Positions 17,378 to 24,100 of a stretch of DNA of 64,000 nt are shown here, piece after piece. The position numbers and the translations under genes were made by a program. Under the pieces are notes generated by a model that made no database searches, was not told the DNA's origin, and saw only the letters and a list, made by a program, of their open reading frames with translations. Every line of letters begins with the position of its first letter. The first letter of the stretch is position 1. Origin of the DNA: Rhizobium sp. BK399 (GTDB lineage Bacteria > Pseudomonadota > Alphaproteobacteria > Rhizobiales > Rhizobiaceae); NCBI RefSeq assembly GCF_014194695.1, contig NZ_JACIAH010000001.1, positions 744,001-808,000 of the forward strand, read 5' to 3'.

Positions 17378-18205
17378 TCAACTGCCTCGTCGTTCACCAA
17401 TCCCGGTCAGGAGGTCGGCGAGCCGCGGCGCGGCTGCGGCACAAAGTTCGTCGTGGCTGACTCTGGTCCGGTTATAGAGCGGTGCGCCGCCGTGGAGATC
17501 GACCAGCTGGCCGCCGGCGCGCTCGAGTATCAAGTCGGCCGCTGCGAGATCCCAATCGTGCGAATTGTGTTTGATGAAGGTGCCTTCAATCCGACCGTCT
17601 GCAACCATGGCAATGCGATAAGCCAGCGACGGTACGTACTTGACGCGCTCAATGCGATGCTTGAGGCGCTCGGGGAACGTCGCCAGGACATCTTCGGCGA
17701 TGGCAAAGCGCCCGGGCGTATCGACGCTTGCTGTCGATACCGTGATCGGCCTGCCGTTCTTCAAAGCCACGCCGCCTGCGATAGCCTCGTAAAGCTCGTC
17801 CAAGGCGGGAGCGTAGAGAACGCCGGCAACGGGCCGCCCGTGGCGCACCACCGCGACACTGACGCACCATAGATCCAGGCCGGCCAAGAACGCGCGCGTG
17901 CCGTCGATCGGATCAATAATGAACAGTGTCTCCCTCGACAGGCGCTCGGCGTCGTCGTCGGTCTCTTCGGACAGCCAACCATAGTCCGGCCTAGCGACGC
18001 GGAGAAGCGATTCAAGCTTTTGGTTGGCGGCGAAGTCGGCAGCACTGACGGGTGATCGCCCCTCGTTCTTCCACCAGACTTCAGGCGATTGATTGAAATA
18101 GCCGAGTGCGACACGACCGGCTTGCCTGGCGGCATCGGCGATCAATTCCAGATCGCTCCGCCAGAGGGCTGTGTCCACGTCAGTCATGTCAGCAATCCAA
18201 TCCAT
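17378..18205 (-). CDS. Inositol monophosphatase-family protein (CysQ/IMPase-like)
   Basis: A 275-residue Mg2+-dependent, Li+-sensitive-type phosphatase. The metal ligands are visible as Glu80-Glu81 (LSEET), DPIDGT (98-103) and the C-terminal HDWDLAAADLI segment. The family includes inositol-1-phosphatase, fructose-1,6-bisphosphatase-like enzymes and CysQ (3'-phosphoadenosine 5'-phosphate phosphatase); local sequence does not settle which. Its start codon overlaps the stop of the pmbA-like gene (ATGA at 18202-18205), so the two are translationally coupled. It precedes DUF4170 and waaA. Confidence 0.85.
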   Translation of the reverse strand: MDWIADMTDVDTALWRSDLELIADAARQAGRVALGYFNQSPEVWWKNEGRSPVSAADFAANQKLESLLRVARPDYGWLSEETDDDAERLSRETLFIIDPIDGTRAFLAGLDLWCVSVAVVRHGRPVAGVLYAPALDELYEAIAGGVALKNGRPITVSTASVDTPGRFAIAEDVLATFPERLKHRIERVKYVPSLAYRIAMVADGRIEGTFIKHNSHDWDLAAADLILERAGGQLVDLHGGAPLYNRTRVSHDELCAAAAPRLADLLTGIGERRGS

Positions 18206-19551
18206 CAGCGCCCGGCGAGCGTCATTCCTTCGATCGCAAGCGTCGGAGCGGCGACACCGTACTTGCGGTCGATGTCGTTTGCTGGTGTCACCCGCATGAA
18301 CATGTCCTTGAGGTTCGAAGCGATCGTCACTTCGGAGACGGCAAAGGTCAGCTCGCCATTCTCGATCCAGAAGCCGGTCGCCCCGCGGCTATATTCGCCG
18401 GTGATCATGTTGACGCCCTGACCGATCAGCTCGGTCACATAGAAGCCATTGCCAACGCTGCGGATCAGATCTTCCGGCGAGATGTCGCCCGGCTCGAGCG
18501 CAAGATTCGTCGCCGATGGCGTCACCGAATTTCCGCCACGCACGCCGCGCCCGTTGGTCTCCATGCCGATCTCGCGGCCGGTCGAGGTCGAGAGAAACCA
18601 GTGCTTGAGGATGCCGTCCTCGATCATCAAGAGCCGCTCGCCGGAGATGCCCTCGCCATCGAAGGGTCGGGACGACGGGCCGCGGACGATCAGCGGATCA
18701 TCGGAAATCGTGAGCCCCGACTTCAAGACCTGCTGGCCCATCTTGTCGCGCAGAAAGCTGGTCTTGCGCGCAACGGAAGCGCCATTGATCGCCCCGGCGA
18801 TGTGCCCGACGAAGCCGCGGGCGACGCGGGGATCAAAAACGACGGTGATGTCCTTGCCCGTATCAACCTGCCGCGGGTTGACGCGCTTGACGGTTCGCTC
18901 GCCTGCCCTGCGGCCGATTTCGGAGGCATCGTCCAGCTCGCCGAAATAGATTCGGCTGTCGAAATCGTAGTCACGCTCCATGCCCGTGCCTTCGCCAGCA
19001 ATGACGCTGACGGAGCGGCCGAAGCGCGAGCCCATGTAGCTGCCCTCGAAACCGTGGGAGGTGACGAGCACGAGACCGCCCATCCCGGCCGAAGCACCGG
19101 CACCCGACGAATTGGTGACCCCCTTGACGGCAAGCGCCGCGGCCTCCGCCTCGAGCGCAGCCTCGCGAAGTTGGTCGGAAGACACCTCGGTTGTGTCGAG
19201 AAGCTCGAGGTCCGGATAGGATTTCGCCAGCTTGTCTTCATCAGCCAGGCAGGCGAAGGGATCTTCCGGTGACACCTTGGCCATCGCCACGGCACGTTCG
19301 GCGAGAGCAGTCAGATCGAAGCCCGGATTTGCGGAGACGCTGGCAACGCGCTTGCCGATGAAGACGCGCAGCGCGAAGTCGTCGCTTTCCGACGACTCTG
19401 TGCCCTCGACCTTGCCGAGGCGCACGCTGACCGATTGCGAACGAGAGCGCACGACCACCGCATCAGCAGCGTCGGCCCCAGCTTTTTTTGCTAGGTCGAT
19501 CAATTGGCTTGCGCGGGAAAGAAGCGTCGAGGAGTCGATTTCTGAGGACAT
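18205..19551 (-). CDS. pmbA: TldE/PmbA-family metalloprotease subunit
   Basis: A 448-residue member of the TldD/PmbA (TldE) family. TldD and TldE form a heteromeric metalloprotease that, in E. coli, helps process microcin B17 and degrade CcdA; TldD carries the zinc HExxxH site. This protein lacks that motif and has the PmbA-type core SSGAGAS-GMGGLVLVTSHGFEGSY and the C-terminal GVNMITGEYSRGATGFWIENG, so it is the TldE-like partner. tldD itself is not in the window. It is the first gene of the minus-strand block ending in lpxK. Confidence 0.9.
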   Translation of the reverse strand: MSSEIDSSTLLSRASQLIDLAKKAGADAADAVVVRSRSQSVSVRLGKVEGTESSESDDFALRVFIGKRVASVSANPGFDLTALAERAVAMAKVSPEDPFACLADEDKLAKSYPDLELLDTTEVSSDQLREAALEAEAAALAVKGVTNSSGAGASAGMGGLVLVTSHGFEGSYMGSRFGRSVSVIAGEGTGMERDYDFDSRIYFGELDDASEIGRRAGERTVKRVNPRQVDTGKDITVVFDPRVARGFVGHIAGAINGASVARKTSFLRDKMGQQVLKSGLTISDDPLIVRGPSSRPFDGEGISGERLLMIEDGILKHWFLSTSTGREIGMETNGRGVRGGNSVTPSATNLALEPGDISPEDLIRSVGNGFYVTELIGQGVNMITGEYSRGATGFWIENGELTFAVSEVTIASNLKDMFMRVTPANDIDRKYGVAAPTLAIEGMTLAGR

Positions 19552-19670
19552 GATTTGGCCTTTCCTTCGCGTTCCATTTATTGTGCACTACCAAAAGCAT
19601 CAAGGCCGCGCGCATCGATTCTTTTGCCCGTCGCCTGCATGCCTCCCCGCATTTGAAAGAGACCCGCCTG

Positions 19671-21479
19671 ATGTCAGAGCCCAATACTCTTTTCACCGAG
19701 ACGATCCTGCTGCTAGGTGGCGCCGTTGTTTCAGCGCCGATCTTCAAGTGGCTCGGATTGGGAACGGTGCTCGGCTACCTGGCCGCCGGCGTGGTGATCG
19801 GCCCGACCTTTCATGGGTTGAGGGACGGCGAAGAGATCCTGAACGTGGCCGAACTCGGCGTCGTCTTCCTCCTGTTCATCATCGGGCTTGAGCTGAAGCC
19901 CTCGCGCCTCTGGCAGATGCGGCGCGATATTTTCGGGCTCGGAACCGCGCAGGTTGTAGCGACCGGTCTGGCGCTGACGCTCCTCACCTATCTTTCCGGA
20001 GTGCTGGATTGGCGCGGCAGCATCGTTGCGGGTTTCGGGCTTGCCCTCTCCTCCACTGCATTTGCGATGCAGATCCTCGAGGACGAAGGCGACGTGAATA
20101 CTCGTTACGGGCAGCGTTCCTTCTCGATGCTGCTGTTCCAGGATCTCGCGATCGTGCCGCTGCTTGCCCTGATCAGCATTCTCGATGGCGGCAAGGGCAG
20201 CGGCACGCCGCTGCTCGACTTCGCAGTCGCCATTGGGGCGGTCGCCGCGATGATCGTCATGGGACGCTACCTGCTCACGCCGCTCTTCCAGATCATCGCC
20301 CGCACCGGGGCCCGCGAGGCGATGATCGCCGCCGCCCTCTTCGTGGTGATGGGGTCGGCGAGCCTGATGCAGCTTGCCGGACTGTCGATGGCGATGGGCG
20401 CCTTCCTTTCCGGCGTGATGCTGGCGGAATCCTCCTATCGGCACGAACTGGAAGCCGATATCGAGCCCTTCCGCGGCGTCTTGCTCGCTATCTTCTTCAT
20501 CGCCGTTGGTCTTTCGATCGAGCTCGAGGTGCTCAAAGACAACGCTCTTTTCATCATCGTCGCCGTGCCCGTCATCATGGCCGCGAAGGCGCTCGTCATC
20601 TATGTCCTCTGCCGCGCGACTGGCTCGCCGCATGACGACGCCATCAGGATCGCCTTCCTGCTGCCGCAGGGCGGCGAATTCGGCTTCGTGCTGTTTACCG
20701 CCGCGGGCGTTGCCGGCCTGATGCCGACAAGCACCGCCTCGCTGCTGATCGCGATCGTCACCCTTTCGATGGCGCTCACCCCGATCGGCACGATGCTGGC
20801 CAAGCGTCTCCTCTCCGGCAAAGTGGAGGAACAGCTGGACGAAGATTTCGAAGGCGCCGGTGCCGATGTGCTGATGGTCGGCTTTTCGCGTTTCGGGCAG
20901 ATCGCCGCCCAGATCCTGCTTGCGGGCGGACGCGACGTGACTGTCATCGATTTCTCGGCCGATCGCATCCGGCAGGCCTCATCCTTTGGCTTCCGAATCT
21001 ACTTCGGCGACGGGACCCGCAAGGATGTGCTTCGCGCGTCCGGCATCGACCGTGCCAAGATCGTCGTCGTCTGTACGCAGAAGCGCGAAGTTACCGACAA
21101 GATCGTCGAGCTGGTACAGGCGGACTATCCGCATGCCAAGCTCTTCGTGCGCTCCTACGACCGCATTCACTCGATCGCGCTGCGTAATCTCAACGTCGAT
21201 TATGAACTGCGCGAAACGCTGGAATCCGGTCTGCTGTTCGGCAGGCGCACGCTCGAGGCATTGGGTATCGGCGAGGCGGAGGCCTATGAAATCGGCGAGG
21301 ATATCCGCAAGCGCGACGAAGCCCGCCTGGTGCTCCAGGTCACGGAAGGCCTGCAGGCCGGCCGCGACATGCTGTTCTCGCAGCCGGTCAAACCGGAGCC
21401 GCTCATGAAGCCAAAACGCGCCGCAAGCTTCGACGAGGATCCGCTGGCAGGAACGGCAGAGGTGACGGCCGACGCTTAG
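19671..21479 (+). CDS. CPA2-family K+/H+ antiporter with RCK (TrkA-N) domain, Kef-like
   Basis: A 602-residue membrane protein. Residues about 8-385 form the Na+/H+ exchanger domain with roughly 12 helices, including GYLAAGVVIGP, FLLFIIGLELKP and GLALSSTAFAMQIL. A cytoplasmic RCK/TrkA-N Rossmann domain runs from about 405 to 520 (VLMVGFSRFGQIAAQILL, IDFSADR, YFGDGTRKDVL), followed by a charged tail. It probably exports K+ in exchange for H+, gated by NAD(H) or glutathione adducts as in KefB/KefC (family knowledge). The ATG at 19671 is preceded by GAAAGAGA; the frame extends upstream without similarity. No KefF/KefG-type ancillary gene adjoins it. Confidence 0.9.
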   Translation: MSEPNTLFTETILLLGGAVVSAPIFKWLGLGTVLGYLAAGVVIGPTFHGLRDGEEILNVAELGVVFLLFIIGLELKPSRLWQMRRDIFGLGTAQVVATGLALTLLTYLSGVLDWRGSIVAGFGLALSSTAFAMQILEDEGDVNTRYGQRSFSMLLFQDLAIVPLLALISILDGGKGSGTPLLDFAVAIGAVAAMIVMGRYLLTPLFQIIARTGAREAMIAAALFVVMGSASLMQLAGLSMAMGAFLSGVMLAESSYRHELEADIEPFRGVLLAIFFIAVGLSIELEVLKDNALFIIVAVPVIMAAKALVIYVLCRATGSPHDDAIRIAFLLPQGGEFGFVLFTAAGVAGLMPTSTASLLIAIVTLSMALTPIGTMLAKRLLSGKVEEQLDEDFEGAGADVLMVGFSRFGQIAAQILLAGGRDVTVIDFSADRIRQASSFGFRIYFGDGTRKDVLRASGIDRAKIVVVCTQKREVTDKIVELVQADYPHAKLFVRSYDRIHSIALRNLNVDYELRETLESGLLFGRRTLEALGIGEAEAYEIGEDIRKRDEARLVLQVTEGLQAGRDMLFSQPVKPEPLMKPKRAASFDEDPLAGTAEVTADA

Positions 21480-21597
21480 GCCTTTCAGGGTTGAATTGAA
21501 ACTCTCTTATGGCTCCAACGATGAAAGAAGCCGATAGGCAAATAAGGATCATCGGCAGAGAGTGCAGCGGCCCATAGTTACAGCATGCCTCACCAAT

Positions 21598-21655
21598 GCC
21601 ACTCCCATTTATTTCCCGAGGCTAAATCGCCGGAGGCGGCCCCTCATCGATGCCA
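21598..21655. repeat. Imperfect direct repeat, copy 1
   Basis: Begins GCCACTC and ends in CCTCAT-GATGCC; copy 2 lies about 175 bp downstream in the same orientation. The block TTT-TTTC-CGAGG is shared with single-base changes, while the middle is shifted by about 5 bases. Confidence 0.45.
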
Positions 21656-21750
21656 GCGGAACGAATTCCCGAAGCCTGGTCGCCGTCAAGCTGACAAGGG
21701 CTTTGCCCACCCTTGACCGGCTACCGCTATCTTCGGCCTCCGTCGCCTAC

Positions 21751-21767
21751 TCAGTAGGTCCTACTGA
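21751..21767. repeat. 17-bp palindrome
   Basis: TCAGTAGG-T-CCTACTGA: 8-bp arms with perfect symmetry around one central base, immediately before repeat copy 2. It could be a protein-binding site or part of a degraded repetitive element. Confidence 0.4.
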
Positions 21768-21770
21768 AAC

Positions 21771-21833
21771 GCCACTCTCGTTTGTTTCGCGAGGTTGAGA
21801 ACTTGACCGCCCGAAGGCTCCTCATTGATGCCG
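21771..21833. repeat. Imperfect direct repeat, copy 2
   Basis: Second copy of the GCCACTC...CCTCAT-GATGCC unit described for 21598-21655. It follows the 17-bp palindrome directly. Confidence 0.45.
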
Positions 21834-21909
21834 CCGATCAGGCGGCATATCCCCTACGGGATTCCGTCAGTTCGCCTGGCGGCGGGCGATATTTCATCGA
21901 CCTCGGATC

Positions 21910-22077
21910 TTAAAAGTCGCATGAGCCGCCGCCTCTGGGCTGGAAGCCCTCTGCGCAGGCGGGGTTCAATGGTTCGTTCAGCGAGCGGGCCCCCGGGCCA
22001 CCGGTAGTGCATGATGAACTGATTACGGCGAGCAAGAGAAAAGCGAAAGCTGCTATTGGCTTGTACAAGTGGATCAT
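21910..22077 (-). CDS. Small exported protein, possible lipoprotein (55 aa)
   Basis: A 55-codon gene. The protein starts MIHLYKPIAAFAFLLLAVIS, a good signal peptide with one Lys and a 14-residue hydrophobic core. It then has SSC-TTGGPG, so Cys23 could be a lipidated cysteine, although the -3 position is Ser instead of the usual Leu/Ile/Val. The mature part holds two more cysteines (41 and 53) in PACAEGF and GGGSCDF, which could form a disulfide. GGAGAG lies 7 bases before the ATG. Similar tiny CTTG-type lipoproteins are common in rhizobia, but I do not recognise this one. It overlaps no other gene. Confidence 0.6.
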   Translation of the reverse strand: MIHLYKPIAAFAFLLLAVISSSCTTGGPGARSLNEPLNPACAEGFQPRGGGSCDF

Positions 22078-22454
22078 GAGAACTCTCCAAAATTGGGGAT
22101 CCTACAAAGCCTGACCGCCGAAACCTTCGATCCCAAATAAATCGGTGCTAGTTCCGGGCTCGGACCGCCATGACATGGTGAACCTGTACTCGCCTGTTGG
22201 AAAGAGGATAGGCGAGGATCCGTGTTTTTGCATATGTACGACGAACTGCCTGAGCGAATGTGGACTTGCCTGTTGCCTTGAGCTCGTCGCTCCTGTGAGC
22301 CGTAGCCCGGGCACGCGAGGATGCATCCGGCGATCAACCCGGGCAGAGCCTCGAACCTACGCACTTAGCTACCCGTTGCGATTGCCGTAGATTTGAGGGA
22401 GTATCCGGTCTCGGCCCCTGAGGCCCGCGCAGTCTCCGATGAGAGGACAATGCC
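22078..22454. other. Spacer between two divergent small secreted-protein genes
   Basis: About 380 bases with no convincing gene. It must carry both divergent promoters. CCCGGGC occurs twice (near 22307 and 22337), which may reflect degraded repetitive sequence. Confidence 0.45.
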
Positions 22455-22604
22455 ATGCCTCTACGCTATCTTTTGGCCGCTGTGGCCATCACGCTCTTTA
22501 CCCTTTCCGGATGCGCAACCACCGGTTCGGGCGCAGGGAACACCACCTACGCAACCCCTGCCGGGATCGGCCCGGTTCGTGGCGCCGGCATCAACGGCTA
22601 TTAG
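22455..22604 (+). CDS. Small lipoprotein (49 aa)
   Basis: A 49-codon gene. The protein has MPLRYLLAAVAITLFTLSGC, a textbook lipoprotein signal with the lipobox LSGC (Cys20), followed by a short Gly/Thr/Ala-rich mature peptide of 30 residues ending GPVRGAGINGY. GAGAGGA lies 8 bases upstream of the ATG. It resembles the many tiny uncharacterised lipoproteins of Rhizobiaceae. The mature part is too short for a folded domain, so a structural or entericidin-like envelope role is possible (inference). The patatin gene is convergent and ends 15 bp away. Confidence 0.75.
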   Translation: MPLRYLLAAVAITLFTLSGCATTGSGAGNTTYATPAGIGPVRGAGINGY

Positions 22605-22619
22605 TCCTAGGCAAAGCCT

Positions 22620-23516
22620 CTAAGGGACGATCCGCGCTTCGATCTCCCGATCGAGCGCATATTTCAGTTCGTCCTTGATGCCGACCGACATCGACAGGAC
22701 TTCGCGCGCCTTGAGGAAGTCCATCACGCCGATGCGCCCGACGGCGGGGCGCAGGAAGATGTGCGGCGCCTGCAGGCGCAGCTTCAGGGAAATGGCAGTC
22801 TGCATCATCAGCTGGCCGGAGCCGAAGATGCTCTCCATGCGGTTCGGAATGTGGGTGCCATCGCCTTCCGGGGCACCGACGACGTCGATGCCGATGACGA
22901 TGTCGGCGCGATCCATCAGGCATTCATAGGGGACGGGGTTGCTGATCCCCCCGTCGATCATCACCCGTCCGTGCAGCCTCACCGGCATGAAGACCGCGGG
23001 GATTGCCGAGGAAGCCGCCAGCGCCGGAAACAGCGCGCCGTGGCTCGTCAATACCTCGCACTGACCGTAATAATCGGTTGCCGTCACCGTCATCGGCACC
23101 GGCAGATCCTCGAAACGTTCCGGCAGGTCGGCGGGGAGGAAGGCTTTCAGGATACGCTCGAGATTGAACTGGCCGATGCGCACGCCATTGGCGACCGCAT
23201 CGCGCACCGTCTGCGGGCGCAGGCCCCATAGGCGACTGACGACAGCGGCCTTGTTGCCGACCGTCATCATGACATGTTCGCGGATGGCTTCGCCGGTCAT
23301 GCCAGCCGCCATGCCAGCGCCCATGATCGAGCCGATCGAGGAGCCGGCAATCGCCACGGGGCGAATGCCGAGCTCATCCAGGGTTTCGATGACGTGGATG
23401 TGAGACAGGCCGCGCGCGCCACCACCGCCGAAGGCAACCGCAACTGTGGGTGTCGAACGGCTGGAGGCGTCGGTCGGGGCAGGCAACTCGGTTTCGATCT
23501 TCTCTACCTGCTGCAC
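22620..23516 (-). CDS. Patatin-like phospholipase
   Basis: A 298-residue bacterial patatin-family serine hydrolase. The oxyanion-hole GGGGARG lies at 30-36, the nucleophile elbow GSSIG at 58-62 (Ser60) and the catalytic Asp in MIDGG, so a complete Ser-Asp dyad is present. Such RssA/NTE-like enzymes hydrolyse phospholipids or lysophospholipids; there is no signal peptide. The longer open frame overlaps rsmD and reads as Arg-rich nonsense, so I chose the GTG at 23516, preceded by GGGGG, 23 bp after the rsmD stop. It is probably the last gene of rluB-rsmD-patatin. The RssA-type cytoplasmic role is inferred. Confidence 0.85.
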   Translation of the reverse strand: MQQVEKIETELPAPTDASSRSTPTVAVAFGGGGARGLSHIHVIETLDELGIRPVAIAGSSIGSIMGAGMAAGMTGEAIREHVMMTVGNKAAVVSRLWGLRPQTVRDAVANGVRIGQFNLERILKAFLPADLPERFEDLPVPMTVTATDYYGQCEVLTSHGALFPALAASSAIPAVFMPVRLHGRVMIDGGISNPVPYECLMDRADIVIGIDVVGAPEGDGTHIPNRMESIFGSGQLMMQTAISLKLRLQAPHIFLRPAVGRIGVMDFLKAREVLSMSVGIKDELKYALDREIEARIVP

Positions 23517-23539
23517 CGCTGCCCCCGATTTCCGCAGCC

Positions 23540-24100
23540 CTATTCGGGCTGATAGCGGAAGAAATGAACCTTGGTATCGCCGAATATCCGGCTTTCGAGG
23601 AAAAGATAGGAAGGGTCGACCGAAACGGCAACGTCCGCGCGCTCCTCGAGAACCGCAATTGCGCCCGGTTGCAGCCAGCCGCCCTTGGCAGCGGCGGCCA
23701 TCGCCCTTTCGCCTAGCCCCTTGCCGTAGGGCGGATCGGCGAACAGCACCTGGAACGGCTCGAGGTTGCCGACGCTGCCGAGATCGGTCGCATCGCGCCG
23801 CAGGATGCGCGTCCTGCCATGCAGGCCGAGTGCATCGATGTTTTCCCAGAGCAGGCCCCTGCCCTCGACGCTGTTTTCGACGAACAGCGCATGCCGACAG
23901 CCGCGGGAAACGGCTTCGAGGCCAACGGCGCCGGTGCCGGCGAAAAGATCGAGGATCCGGGTGCCATCGACGCATTCCGGATAGGCATGGCTCAGAATAT
24001 TGAACAGGCTCTCACGCGTCCGGTCGGCAGTCGGCCGGATGTCGTTGGATTTAGGTACGGCGAGCGACCGTCCGCGAAACTCACCGCCGACGATCCGCAC
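23540..24100 (-). CDS. rsmD: 16S rRNA (guanine(966)-N2)-methyltransferase
   Basis: A 186-residue class I methyltransferase that methylates G966 of 16S rRNA during 30S assembly. The N-terminal MRIVGGEFRGR and RPTADRTRESLFNIL are RsmD signatures. The SAM motif I is DLFAGTGAVG (51-60) and the N6/N2-methylase motif IV is DPPY (122-125). The length is typical. Its start lies inside the 3' end of rluB (20-base overlap), suggesting coupled translation of two rRNA modification enzymes. Confidence 0.94.
   Translation of the reverse strand: MRIVGGEFRGRSLAVPKSNDIRPTADRTRESLFNILSHAYPECVDGTRILDLFAGTGAVGLEAVSRGCRHALFVENSVEGRGLLWENIDALGLHGRTRILRRDATDLGSVGNLEPFQVLFADPPYGKGLGERAMAAAAKGGWLQPGAIAVLEERADVAVSVDPSYLFLESRIFGDTKVHFFRYQPE

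Larger units (their letters stand above)
21480..21909. other. Intergenic region with diverged repeats
   Basis: About 430 bases between the antiporter and a small minus-strand gene. It holds an imperfect direct repeat (21598-21655 and 21771-21833) and an odd palindrome (21751-21767). The plus-strand frame 21562-21798 is rejected as coding because it merely reads through the repeats. Confidence 0.5.

Noticed and set aside
21562-21798. 78-codon plus-strand frame across the diverged repeats
   Set aside because: No ribosome site; the similarity between its two halves is explained by the DNA repeat.
22260-22400. Sequence resembling a tRNA T-arm (GGTTCGAGG on the minus strand)
   Set aside because: Flanking bases do not pair into a T-stem, and no acceptor or anticodon arm can be drawn.
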